DNA from: an uncultured bacterium
Lineage (GTDB): Bacteria > Chloroflexota > Anaerolineae > JACIWP01
Length of the DNA stretch: 15,480 nucleotides
Direction: 5' to 3'
Assembly (NCBI GenBank): GCA_903872005.1
Contig: CAIQJD010000175.1
Location: 1-15,480 of the forward strand
The notes under the pieces are model-generated. The model ran no database searches, was not told where the DNA came from, and saw nothing but the letters and a program-made list of their open reading frames with translations. The position numbers were made by a program, and so were the translations under genes. Every line of letters starts with the position of its first letter. Positions within the stretch are counted from its first letter, which is position 1. This document shows, piece after piece, positions 5,553 to 12,836 of this stretch.

Positions 5553-6986
5553 TCAAATAGATCTCAAACTCCGCCCGGATCGCCGCTTCCGCCTCCGCCG
5601 GCAAGGGAGCGGCCGATGCTCGGCCAGGATACTCCGCACTCGCTCGCCGGCGCGCGCCCGCGCATCCTGCTTGCCGGCCGCCTCCCACGTCGCCCGATCC
5701 TGCCGATCCGCGCCGCGCGGATAGAAGAACTCCGAGCGCATATACTGCATCGTCAGGGCGTCGGTCAAGAAATGCCCGCCTGGCCCGACCCGCTCGATAG
5801 CCTCCACCGCCAGCGTTTCATCATTGACCGCAATGCCCCGCAGCACGCGCTGCGCCATCCCCACGATGTCATCGTCCAGGACGGCCTGCTCCAGGGATGC
5901 GGCGTTCATGTTGTTGACCATGCCGTAGGCGTGGTGGACATAGTTCCCGCCGCCCATCGCGGCCAGGAGCAGCGTCGCCATCTTCTCCGCGCCGGCCTGA
6001 GCGTCGGGGATCTTGGCGTCGCTCATGCCGCCGGAGCAGTAGATCGGCACGCGGTAGAAGCGCGCCATCTGCGCCGCGGCCGCCTGCATGATCCCGAACT
6101 CTACCGCGCCGGCCAGATAATTCCCGCTACGCATGTCGGCCACGCCGGGGATGTAGCCGGCCAGCACTGGCGTGCCCGGTCGGGCCAACTGGGTCAGGAC
6201 GATGCCGCTCAACTGCTCGGCATTGAGCTGGGCCAGACTGCCGGCCAGAGTCACCGGCGATGTGGAGCCGGCCATTGGCGCAGAGGAGAGGGCCACCGGC
6301 AGGCCGGCGCCGCACCAGGTCAGCAGGATGTCGGTCACGGCGGTATCCAGATGCAGCGGGCTGACCATCCAACTGGTGATGCCCGACACGATGGGGCGTT
6401 GGCGCAGGGCTTCGGGCGAGCCGGCCAGGCGCGCGCCCAATGCCAGCACCTCGCGCGCGCCCTGGGTGTTGTTCAGGCCGCCCATGATGTGCTTGCCGCT
6501 GTTGGAAAGGCAGGCGAAGAAGCGATTGACCGGCACATGCTGCGCCGGCACGTCAGTGGGGTAGAGCGGCATGACGATGAAGTCGCAGTAGGGCAGGGCA
6601 TCCAGGAGTCGGACGAGCTGCGCCAGGTCGGCCAGGGTGGCCGGCCGCACGGTGTCCGCGCCGGGATCGAGGATCTGCGTGGGCGAGCCGCCGGAGCCGG
6701 CGTAGACGCGTGGCCCTTCCAGGACGATGTCCTGGGCCGGGTCGCGGCCGGCCAGGAGGACGCACGCCGGCGTCGTGCCCAGCGCCCGCTCGACCATCTG
6801 CGGCGAGAGGTAGACGCGCGACCCATCTACCCGCGCCCCGCCCTGGCGGTAGAGGGCGCGCGCCGCTTCATGTTCGACGGACACGCCGACGCGCTCCAGA
6901 ATAACAAGCGACGCCGCATGGATGCGCTGGATGTCATCGGGAGAGAGTGGGGCGTATTGCCCGCCGGCCAGGCCACTTCGCGCCAT
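5553..6986 (-). CDS. MttB-superfamily (trimethylamine/betaine-type) corrinoid methyltransferase, C-terminus frameshifted
   Basis: This COG5598 protein would transfer a methyl group from a quaternary or tertiary amine to a corrinoid protein. Visible landmarks are the N-terminal 'LSPDDIQRIHAASLVILERVGV', GSGGSPTQILDP, the 'GGLNNTQGAREVLALG' region, PVALSSAPMAGSTSPVTLAG, GYIPGVADMRSGNYLAGAVEFGI, and SGGMSDAKIPDAQAGAEK. No in-frame amber codon interrupts the frame, so it is a non-pyrrolysine member, closer in type to the glycine-betaine MtgB group than to true MttB. No corrinoid protein or reactivase gene is nearby. AAGGAG lies 7 nt before the ATG. The last 16 residues (462-477) are an Arg-rich tail unlike the family. 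Shifting one base near 5604-5607 restores an acidic family-like ending, LPAEAEAAIRAEFEIYLK, with a stop at 5548. This indicates a one-base deletion or a sequence error. Confidence 0.88.
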   Translation of the reverse strand: MARSGLAGGQYAPLSPDDIQRIHAASLVILERVGVSVEHEAARALYRQGGARVDGSRVYLSPQMVERALGTTPACVLLAGRDPAQDIVLEGPRVYAGSGGSPTQILDPGADTVRPATLADLAQLVRLLDALPYCDFIVMPLYPTDVPAQHVPVNRFFACLSNSGKHIMGGLNNTQGAREVLALGARLAGSPEALRQRPIVSGITSWMVSPLHLDTAVTDILLTWCGAGLPVALSSAPMAGSTSPVTLAGSLAQLNAEQLSGIVLTQLARPGTPVLAGYIPGVADMRSGNYLAGAVEFGIMQAAAAQMARFYRVPIYCSGGMSDAKIPDAQAGAEKMATLLLAAMGGGNYVHHAYGMVNNMNAASLEQAVLDDDIVGMAQRVLRGIAVNDETLAVEAIERVGPGGHFLTDALTMQYMRSEFFYPRGADRQDRATWEAAGKQDARARAGERVRSILAEHRPLPCRRRRKRRSGRSLRSI

Positions 6987-7041
6987 GATTTCGCTCCTTG
7001 TTGTTGCTTATCGCGCAACATGATTGCATGATATACAACGG

Positions 7042-7070
7042 AATATCGCACGAATGGCTGTCCTTGTCAA
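7042..7070 (-). promoter_or_regulatory. Promoter of the mttB-like gene
   Basis: On the minus strand a perfect TTGACA -35 (7070-7065), a 17-nt spacer and GATATT (7047-7042) form a good sigma70-type promoter. The leader of about 50 nt contains a 6-bp hairpin TGTTGC/GCAACA (7002-7020) that abuts the AAGGAG ribosome site at 6999-6994. Confidence 0.7.
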
Positions 7071-7090
7071 ATTGCGCGGCCGGGCGCGGT

Positions 7091-7119
7091 TTGTCCGGCT
7101 TCCGCCGGCGTAGTATAAT
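7091..7119 (+). promoter_or_regulatory. Promoter of the aminotransferase gene
   Basis: TTGTCC (7091-7096), a 17-nt spacer and a perfect TATAAT (7114-7119) form a sigma70-type promoter. It is back to back with the mttB-like promoter: the two -35 boxes are 20 bp apart. The predicted leader is about 50 nt. Confidence 0.7.
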
Positions 7120-7175
7120 GGTATCCACATCTTGCCGATGGAGTATTCTGAGGCCCCGCCGGCCCAGCGTAACCT

Positions 7176-8072
7176 ATGATAGAAGCTGCAGTTTCCGCAC
7201 ATTTCTCACGTAATGGCATCCTGGCGCCGCGCAGCGAAGCCACCATCTCCATCTACAGTCCGGCGCTCTTCTACAGTTTCGGCGTCTATGAGTCTGTCGA
7301 GATTGACGGCGGCGTTGCCTTCCATCTGGACGATCACCTGGAGCGCCTGTTCCATTCGGCGGCGCTCATCGAGTTGCCCATCCGCTATGAGCCGGCGCTG
7401 ATTCGGCGCTGGGTGCAAGAATTGATGGCCGAAGACCGTATCTTTGAGGCCCTGTTACGCATCATAGTAATAGGGCCCAATAGCGAGGATGGCCCGGATG
7501 ACGCGCTGGTTTATATCTTGCCCGGCCCTTTGCCGCACTATCCCAGCACGTTTTACACTCAGGGCGCTCGCGTGATCACGTATGAGGGTTGCCGGCCATT
7601 GCCGCAATCTAAGACGCTGAACACGCTGGTGAACTATCTGGCATTGCGCCACGCGCGGCGCCTCGGCGCGCACGAGGCGCTCTTGGTCAACGACGAGGGT
7701 TGCCTGACGGAAGGGTCGCGCAGCAATCTCTTCGTGGTCGCCGGCGACACGCTGCTGACGCCGCCGGCCGAGCAAGTGCTTTCGGGCATCACGCGCGACC
7801 TGGTCTGGAAGCTGGCCCAGGCGCGCGGCATCCCGGTCATCGAGCAGGCCGTTCCGCGGGGCGAGTTGGGCCGTTTCGATGAGCTATTTGTGACTTCCAC
7901 CAGCATGCACGTCATCCCGATTACGACGGTGGACGAACAGGTCATCGCCGATGGGCGCGTCGGGCCGCTGACGCGCGTGCTGATGCATGAGTTTGAGGCG
8001 TACTACGCCCATGTCCTGGGGCGCTCAGTCGTTGGAGCGCCGGCGTCCGAAACCCCGGCCGGCATGGGGTGA
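7176..8072 (+). CDS. Fold-type IV PLP-dependent aminotransferase (class IV, 298 aa)
   Basis: Class IV PLP enzymes include branched-chain aminotransferase (IlvE), D-amino-acid aminotransferase and aminodeoxychorismate lyase (PabC). Recognisable segments are [13 protein letters not shown] (31-43), [13 protein letters not shown] (50-62), [17 protein letters not shown] with the PLP-binding Lys146, and [14 protein letters not shown] (175-188) with the conserved Glu179. [14 protein letters not shown] (near 203-216) and a C-terminal [13 protein letters not shown] segment follow. Length is typical. The exact reaction cannot be decided from these motifs; the short N-terminus and the Y-E-S strand fit either IlvE-like or PabC-like proteins. 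No good Shine-Dalgarno sequence precedes the ATG at 7176, but upstream in-frame starts are not better and the promoter at 7091-7119 fits this start. The secreted-protein gene follows after 29 nt and may be cotranscribed, though a functional link is not obvious. Confidence 0.85.
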   Translation: MIEAAVSAHFSRNGILAPRSEATISIYSPALFYSFGVYESVEIDGGVAFHLDDHLERLFHSAALIELPIRYEPALIRRWVQELMAEDRIFEALLRIIVIGPNSEDGPDDALVYILPGPLPHYPSTFYTQGARVITYEGCRPLPQSKTLNTLVNYLALRHARRLGAHEALLVNDEGCLTEGSRSNLFVVAGDTLLTPPAEQVLSGITRDLVWKLAQARGIPVIEQAVPRGELGRFDELFVTSTSMHVIPITTVDEQVIADGRVGPLTRVLMHEFEAYYAHVLGRSVVGAPASETPAGMG

Positions 8073-8101
8073 TTAGTAAAGGTTTGGGAGGTTCTTGGAT
8101 C

Positions 8102-10045
8102 ATGAACAGGATTTATGTGCAGCGTCAGAGGCGGAAGGTCTTGCGTGCCGTGTTGGCCGTCTGCATGGCCTTCGTCTTGACCTTCAGTCTGGGGTGGATT
8201 GCCCTGGCGCAGGAAACGACCGCGGATGCGGCCGACATCTTCGTGGAAGCGGAAGCCGGCTCTGTCGTCGCGCCGATGCAGGCGCAGGCCGACGCGGCCG
8301 CTTCAGCGTGCAACTTCGTGAGCAGCCCTAATGGCGAATCCGGGACGACGACGTTGAACGTCAACCTGGGGGCGGCGCGCACTGTCTATCTGTGGGCGCG
8401 CACGCGCGGCATCCATTCCGGCGCGAATTCGTTCTACGTCAAGATTGACGCCGGCGCAGAGGTGCGCTGGGACTTCCCGGTCAGCACGGATTGGGTCTGG
8501 AGCGCGGTCAAGGATTCCAGCACCGGCCGCATCATTTCGGCCGCGTTGACCGCCGGCGCGCACACCGTGCGCTTCCGCACGCGCGAGGCCAACTCTTCCC
8601 TGGATGTGGTTGCCTTGACCAGCAGCGCCACCGTGACGCCCACCTACGTCGCGTCGTGCGGGCCGACGGCTACGCCCACCAACACGCCGCTGCCGACATC
8701 TACCCGCACGCCGACCAACACCGCGACAATCACCAATACGCCGACCGCCACATCCACACCCTCGGCCACCCCCACGCCGACCGATACCGTGACGCCGGGC
8801 GGCCCGACCATGACCTTCACGCCGACTTCAATTCCGCCGACGGCGACCAGCACGCCGACCGTCACCCGCACGCCGGGCGGCGCAACGGCGACGGCGACGC
8901 CCTATGCAGTCATTCGCCTGGAGCCGGAAGATTCATCGGAGCTTCGCGAGCCATTCCAGGTTGGCGACGATAACAAGGCATCGCGCTGTCACTACATCTA
9001 CTCTGATCCGGGCACGGCCAGCGGCTCCCTGGGTATGTACTTCGGCGCTCCGATTGCAGGCATCTATCAGATGTGGGTGCGTATCTGGTCGCCGACCTAC
9101 GGCACGAACAACTTCCTGGTCGCCTTCGACGACTCCAGCGGCGCGTCGGCCTTCCACTGGAACCCGCCGGCCACTTCGGCCTGGACCTGGGTGCGCGTGA
9201 CCAACGCCGACGCCGGCGGCGGGCCGTGGAGCACCCACATGTCGGAGGGCGGACACTACATCTTCTTTGCCGCGCTGCGCGGCGGGGCCAAGATTGATGC
9301 GATCGAATTCGTCTATCAAGAAGCCGCGCCCGGCCGCAGCTACACGCCCAGTTGGGTGCAGCCGTGCGGGCCGGCGACCAGCACGCCGACACGCACGCCC
9401 ACCTACACGCGCACGCCGGTGCCGAATCCGCCCTTCACCAATACGCTGGTCTTGCAGCGTGGCCTGAACGGCTACAATGGCGTGCAGGATTCGATGATTG
9501 ATTTCCGCAACCCGAGTACCAACTTCGGGCGCAACACCATGCTCTATCTGCGTGGCGCCAATCAAACCAACGCGGTCTTGCGCTATCAATTGACCGGCTT
9601 GCCGGCCAACGCGCAGATCATTTCGGCCACCCTGGGCGTCTACATGATCCCGCGCGCTGATGTGCAGAACCGGCATCAGATGACGACTACGGTCTACTCG
9701 CTGATTCGCCCGTTCAACGAGATGCAGGTCACCTGGTTCCAGGCAGCCACCGGCAATCGTTGGGGCGTGCCGGGCGTGAACGATCCGTACACGGACTACC
9801 GGCGGTGGCCCAGCGACGAGGCGCAACACTACTTCTGGATCACGCGCGAGCAGCAGACGCCGCAGTGGTTCACCTACACCGTTACTTCGATGGTGCAGGG
9901 TTGGGTGGACAATCCTGCCAGCAACGCCGGCCTCATCATCAAGGCCACCTACCCGCATGAGACCTGGCAGTATATCTGTAGCTCAGAGTACTGGGCAGCC
10001 GCGTACCGGCCGCGCTTGCAAATCATCTACTACCCGCGCCCGTAG
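8102..10045 (+). CDS. Secreted multidomain protein: two beta-sandwich-like modules, PT-rich linkers, DNRLRE-like domain (647 aa)
   Basis: The start is the ATG at 8102, with GGGAGG 10 nt upstream; an earlier in-frame start at 8069 overlaps the previous gene and delays the signal peptide. Residues 1-37 form a Sec signal peptide: a basic region with RRK at 10-12, then a hydrophobic core ending near ALA-QE. Module 1 (about 44-186) and module 2 (about 268-422) appear homologous and resemble CBM6/35 or malectin-like sandwiches. Each begins with an acidic E-A/P-E strand, carries one internal Cys (70, 296) and ends in a V-x-x-CGP motif (Cys186, Cys422). A Pro/Thr/Ser linker spans 187-267 and a shorter one 423-444. 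The C-terminal 200 residues resemble the DNRLRE/disaggregatase-related repeat domain, ending in '[12 protein letters not shown]'. No catalytic motif or sorting signal is seen. Likely a cell-surface or extracellular carbohydrate- or matrix-binding protein. Linker style is typical of Anaerolineae exoproteins. Confidence 0.8.
   Translation: MNRIYVQRQRRKVLRAVLAVCMAFVLTFSLGWIALAQETTADAADIFVEAEAGSVVAPMQAQADAAASACNFVSSPNGESGTTTLNVNLGAARTVYLWARTRGIHSGANSFYVKIDAGAEVRWDFPVSTDWVWSAVKDSSTGRIISAALTAGAHTVRFRTREANSSLDVVALTSSATVTPTYVASCGPTATPTNTPLPTSTRTPTNTATITNTPTATSTPSATPTPTDTVTPGGPTMTFTPTSIPPTATSTPTVTRTPGGATATATPYAVIRLEPEDSSELREPFQVGDDNKASRCHYIYSDPGTASGSLGMYFGAPIAGIYQMWVRIWSPTYGTNNFLVAFDDSSGASAFHWNPPATSAWTWVRVTNADAGGGPWSTHMSEGGHYIFFAALRGGAKIDAIEFVYQEAAPGRSYTPSWVQPCGPATSTPTRTPTYTRTPVPNPPFTNTLVLQRGLNGYNGVQDSMIDFRNPSTNFGRNTMLYLRGANQTNAVLRYQLTGLPANAQIISATLGVYMIPRADVQNRHQMTTTVYSLIRPFNEMQVTWFQAATGNRWGVPGVNDPYTDYRRWPSDEAQHYFWITREQQTPQWFTYTVTSMVQGWVDNPASNAGLIIKATYPHETWQYICSSEYWAAAYRPRLQIIYYPRP
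8660..8902 (+). repeat. Pro/Thr-rich low-complexity linker coding repeat
   Basis: About 81 codons are dominated by Thr and Pro with some Ser and Ala, encoded by irregular ACG-CCG/ACC-CCC type units. It joins the two modules of the secreted protein. A shorter copy of the same style lies at 9368-9433. Such tracts are often glycosylated and vary in length between strains. Confidence 0.85.
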
Positions 10046-10073
10046 GCTGACGCCGAACGGCTAGACCAAAACC

Positions 10074-10107
10074 AGAGACCCAGGGGGAACGCCTCCCCTG
10101 GGTCTCT
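10074..10107 (+). terminator. Hairpin terminator candidate after the secreted-protein gene
   Basis: A perfect 13-bp GC-rich stem (10074-10086 with 10095-10107) and an 8-nt loop begin 28 nt after the stop codon at 10045. There is no T-run after it, so termination strength is uncertain. The stem base AGACCC resembles that of the nuoN terminator. Confidence 0.6.
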
Positions 10108-10173
10108 GCGCGTTGCCGGCCATTCGTGACAGCTTTTGACAGCCTTGTGAGAGCGATTGACGGCCGGAACCTA

Positions 10174-10202
10174 TTGACGCCGGCGGGCGTCTCTGCTATG
10201 CT
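10174..10202 (+). promoter_or_regulatory. Promoter of the DUF4153/DUF4173-like gene
   Basis: TTGACG (10174-10179), a 17-nt spacer and TATGCT (10197-10202) form a plausible sigma70-type promoter 38 nt upstream of the ATG at 10240. Three further TGACRGC motifs lie directly upstream at 10127, 10137 and 10158. Confidence 0.6.
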
Positions 10203-10239
10203 GACCCCGAACAACGCAAAAACTCGCAGGAGGCGCCTC

Positions 10240-11829
10240 ATGACAGAAACTACGCCCGCAGAGACCACGCCGGCCGCCAAGCCGCCGGCCCTGGCTCGGC
10301 CCACTTTCGTGCTCAGCAGCGCGCTGCTCATCGGTTTGTTGGTCGAATGGCTGATTCATGTCCCCGGCGTCGGCTTCGGCCACGCCCTGGCGGCGCTGGT
10401 CATCGTCGCCGGCTGGTTCGTCGTCGGACGCGGCCTGGGCCGGCGCGCCAGCCGGTCGGGCCTCTTCTTGCTCGTCTATGTGGCTGTCCTGGGCGTGCTG
10501 ACGGCGCTACGCGCCTCGCCGACCCTGCAGGGCATCAATATCCTGGCCGGCCTGACCCTGTTGCTTCTGGCGGCGGTGGTCTACGTGCCCGGCGGGCTGC
10601 ACCAGCTCAGCCTGAGCCGCTATCTGTCGGAAGGCTTCTTGAGTGGTCTGGCCGCGTTGGGCGAGCCGTTCGTCCTGCTCTTCAGCGATCTGCCGGCGGA
10701 GCGTACACTCCCCGCGCCGGCCGGCAAGCGCGGCGCCGGCGCCGCGTTGGGCGGCATCTTCCTGGCATTGCCGCTGCTGCTCCTCTTCGGCGGCCTCTTC
10801 TACGCCGCCGACGCCGTCTTCGCCGGCTACGTGAAAGACATCTTCCGCGATATCAATATCGGCGTCATCCTGGCGCACCTCTTTCTGGGGCTGTGGGTGG
10901 CCTGGCTGGCCGCCGGCGTCTTGCGCCATGCCTTCACGCGGCGGAGCGACAATACGGCGGCCGAGAAGATGAAACTGGGCCGGCCGGCCGGCCTGCGTAT
11001 CGGCAATGTGCAGGCGCTCATCGTCCTGGCGTCGCTGAACATCCTCTTCCTGGCTTTCGTCCTGGTGCAGGCGGTCTATCTCTTTGGCGGCGTGGACACG
11101 TTGCAACGCGCCGGCATGACCTACAGCGACTACGCCCGCAAAGGCTTCTTCGAGCTGGTCAGTGTGGCCGCGCTGGCGCTGACGGTCATCCTGGCGCTGG
11201 ATTGGCTGACCTGGCCGCGCGCCAGCGCCGGCGGCCGCGCCGTCAACGTGCTGAACATCCTGCTGGTGGCGCTCACCTTCGTCATCATGGTTTCGGCGGT
11301 GCAGCGCATGTGGCTGTATCAAAGCATGTACGGGATGACGGAGCTGCGCCTGTATACGACGGCCTTCATGGGCTGGCGGGCGGTGGTGCTCTTGTGGCTC
11401 ATCCTGACGGTGCTGCTGCGCTTTCAGCCCGAGCCGGCCGCGGCCGGCCGACGTCTCTTCGCCTTCGGGGCGCTCCTTGCCGGCATGGCCCTGATCCTGG
11501 TCTTGAATATCCTCAACCCTGACGCGCTGATCGCGCGCGCCAATCTGGCGCGCGCCGTGGCCGGCGTGGGGGTGAGCCTCGACGCCGTCTATCTGACGAC
11601 CAATCTCAGCGCCGACGCGACGCCGACGCTGGCGGCCGGCCTGGCGGGGCTGCCCGACCCCTGCCGGCGCGCCGAGCTGGCGCGCGGCCTGCTGGAGCAG
11701 GGGGAGCGGCTGACGCGGAGCTACCAGAAGAGCGGTTGGCGCGGGACGACCATCGGGGAGTGGCGCGCCGCCGAAGCCTTGAAACGTTGGCAGAGCGCGC
11801 TGCAACAGTACGCGACGGCGTGTCAGTAG
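10240..11829 (+). CDS. Polytopic membrane protein, DUF4153/DUF4173-like (529 aa)
   Basis: The start is set at the ATG at 10240 because AGGAGG lies 6 nt upstream. A start at 10126 would precede the promoter and add a non-hydrophobic extension. A short Thr/Pro/Ala N-terminus (1-20) is followed by roughly ten to twelve hydrophobic segments, for example at about 23-40, 46-63, 73-90, 99-116, 170-195, 205-228, 258-283, 302-322, 335-356, 376-393 and 406-425. The segment GMTYSDYARKGFFELVSVAALAL (292-314) and the later NILNPDALIARANLARA (423-439), followed by a helical 'YLTTNLSADATPTLAAGL' region, are recognisable from memory as features of the DUF4153/DUF4173 families. The biochemical role is unknown. 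The C-terminal 95 residues look soluble and helical. The gene converges with uvsE, only 10 nt apart, with no clear terminator between them. Confidence 0.75.
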   Translation: MTETTPAETTPAAKPPALARPTFVLSSALLIGLLVEWLIHVPGVGFGHALAALVIVAGWFVVGRGLGRRASRSGLFLLVYVAVLGVLTALRASPTLQGINILAGLTLLLLAAVVYVPGGLHQLSLSRYLSEGFLSGLAALGEPFVLLFSDLPAERTLPAPAGKRGAGAALGGIFLALPLLLLFGGLFYAADAVFAGYVKDIFRDINIGVILAHLFLGLWVAWLAAGVLRHAFTRRSDNTAAEKMKLGRPAGLRIGNVQALIVLASLNILFLAFVLVQAVYLFGGVDTLQRAGMTYSDYARKGFFELVSVAALALTVILALDWLTWPRASAGGRAVNVLNILLVALTFVIMVSAVQRMWLYQSMYGMTELRLYTTAFMGWRAVVLLWLILTVLLRFQPEPAAAGRRLFAFGALLAGMALILVLNILNPDALIARANLARAVAGVGVSLDAVYLTTNLSADATPTLAAGLAGLPDPCRRAELARGLLEQGERLTRSYQKSGWRGTTIGEWRAAEALKRWQSALQQYATACQ

Positions 11830-11839
11830 GGGCGCGATC

Positions 11840-12772
11840 TCACTCGAACCGGCCGGTCAGATCGGGGGCGTAGCGGTGCAGGTCGGCGCGCAGACGCAGG
11901 AGGGCCACATCTTTGGCCCTGGCTTCCAGCATGATGTCGGCCGGCGCGCCGGCCGGCAGTTGGCGGGCGAGCGCGATGAACTCGAAGGGGTTGACGAAGT
12001 CGCTGTGTTCCGTCCATTGAGGCGGTGTCAGGGCCGGCGCCGGGCCGGCGTGCCAGTCGGTGCGCGGGCTGCTGAAGTGGAGCTTGGGGCGCACGCCGGC
12101 CGGCCAACTGGCCCAGACGCGCGCCAGCCCTTCGCGCAGGCTCCACCCTTCCGGGTTGTAGTTCAGGAAGTGCAAGTAGTCGAAGACGACCGGCCGGCCG
12201 ATCTGCCCGGCGATCTCCAGCACGTCGGCCAGGCCAAAGACGCCATCGTCATTTTCCAGCGCCAGGCGGGCCAGGGTCTCGGCCGGCAGGGCGCGGCAAC
12301 GGGCCAGGAAGCGCGACTTGGCCGCCGGCGCGTCGCCATACGCGCCGCCCAGATGCAGCACAATGACCGCTTCTGGCCCCTGGCCCAAACGATCCAGCAG
12401 GCGCGCCCAGACGATCAGATCGGCGGCGCTCTTGGCGGCCAGGGCCGGCTCCGGCGCGCTGAGGATCGTATAAGGCGTGGCGTGGATCGAGAGGCGCATG
12501 CCGTAGTTGGCGGCCAGTTGGCCGAAGTAGGCTAATTCGCCGGCGCATTCGTCAAGCTGGTTGGCGAATTGGGGCAGGGCCGGGTGCGCGGCATAAGGCG
12601 CCAGTTGCGGCGACAGGCGATACATGCGGATGTCTTGCTGGCGCAGGTATTCGAGGATGTCGCGCAGATAGAGCAGGCTGACGCTGAGGTGCGGCCCGTT
12701 GGGCCAGCGCCGGCCATCGTAGGATCTGAGCCGCGGCCGGCCCAATACGGATACGGCGAATCCGAGACGCAT
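11840..12772 (-). CDS. uvsE: UV-damage endonuclease (UvsE/UVDE family, 310 aa)
   Basis: UVDE enzymes nick DNA immediately 5' of UV photoproducts and abasic sites, starting an excision pathway independent of UvrABC. The protein has the TIM-barrel family pattern: MRLGFAVSV at the N-terminus, LRDILEYLRQQDIRMYRLS (36-54), RLSIHATPYTILSAPE, IVLHLGGAYGDAPAAKSRF, the hallmark LENDDGVFGLADVL, VVFDYLHFLNY, KLHFSSPR, EHSDFVNP and DIMLEARAKDVALLRL near the C-terminus. The spaced His, Glu and Asp residues fit the three-metal site. Some positions are less standard: HATPYT where many relatives have HPGQFT, and YLHF where many have HH. The length is near the family norm. AGGAGA lies 5 nt before the ATG. It follows the methyltransferase gene on the same strand after 58 nt that hold a strong hairpin. 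Confidence 0.85.
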   Translation of the reverse strand: MRLGFAVSVLGRPRLRSYDGRRWPNGPHLSVSLLYLRDILEYLRQQDIRMYRLSPQLAPYAAHPALPQFANQLDECAGELAYFGQLAANYGMRLSIHATPYTILSAPEPALAAKSAADLIVWARLLDRLGQGPEAVIVLHLGGAYGDAPAAKSRFLARCRALPAETLARLALENDDGVFGLADVLEIAGQIGRPVVFDYLHFLNYNPEGWSLREGLARVWASWPAGVRPKLHFSSPRTDWHAGPAPALTPPQWTEHSDFVNPFEFIALARQLPAGAPADIMLEARAKDVALLRLRADLHRYAPDLTGRFE

Positions 12773-12795
12773 GACTGTCTCCTGTACGCCTCACA

Positions 12796-12836
12796 AAGTA
12801 ACCTCCCGCAGGCTGCGAGCCTGCGGGAGGTTACTT
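12796..12836 (-). terminator. Perfect 19-bp hairpin between methyltransferase gene and uvsE
   Basis: The arms 12796-12814 and 12818-12836 pair perfectly around a 3-nt loop. The TAA stop of the methyltransferase gene (12833-12831) lies inside the 5' arm on the minus strand. The 3' arm ends in ACTT and is followed by TGTG, so there is no long T-tract. The uvsE ribosome site starts only about 11 nt further on. It may terminate or attenuate transcription into uvsE. The core CCCGCAGG/CCTGCGGG is shared with the nuoN terminator. Confidence 0.65.

Noticed and set aside
5613..5613. Possible pyrrolysine (in-frame amber) in the mttB-like gene
   Set aside because: The frame runs uninterrupted through the conserved core, so no amber readthrough is needed.
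5493..7031. 512-residue plus-strand open frame opposite the mttB-like gene
   Set aside because: His/Arg/Gln-rich, no family motif, and the exact antisense of a well-supported gene; typical shadow frame in GC-rich DNA.
7104..7163. tRNA-Gly(GCC)-like string with GTAGTATAATGGTAT and TTGCC between GCCGGCG and CGCCGGC ends
   Set aside because: Only about 60 nt long, with no proper T arm and a poor anticodon stem. The TATAAT inside is better explained as the -10 box of the aminotransferase promoter.
8644..8871. Val/Gly-rich minus-strand open frame
   Set aside because: It is the reverse complement of the Pro/Thr linker; repetitive composition explains the open frame.
8660..8902. Possible CRISPR or tandem DNA repeat
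   Set aside because: Units are irregular, have no conserved repeat/spacer structure, and encode a PT-rich linker.
10507..11805. 432-residue minus-strand open frame opposite the membrane protein gene
   Set aside because: Gln/Arg/His-rich shadow; the plus strand carries a clear polytopic membrane protein with promoter and AGGAGG site.
11830..11839. Terminator between the convergent membrane-protein and uvsE genes
   Set aside because: Only 10 nt separate the stop codons and no stable stem with a T-run is visible.
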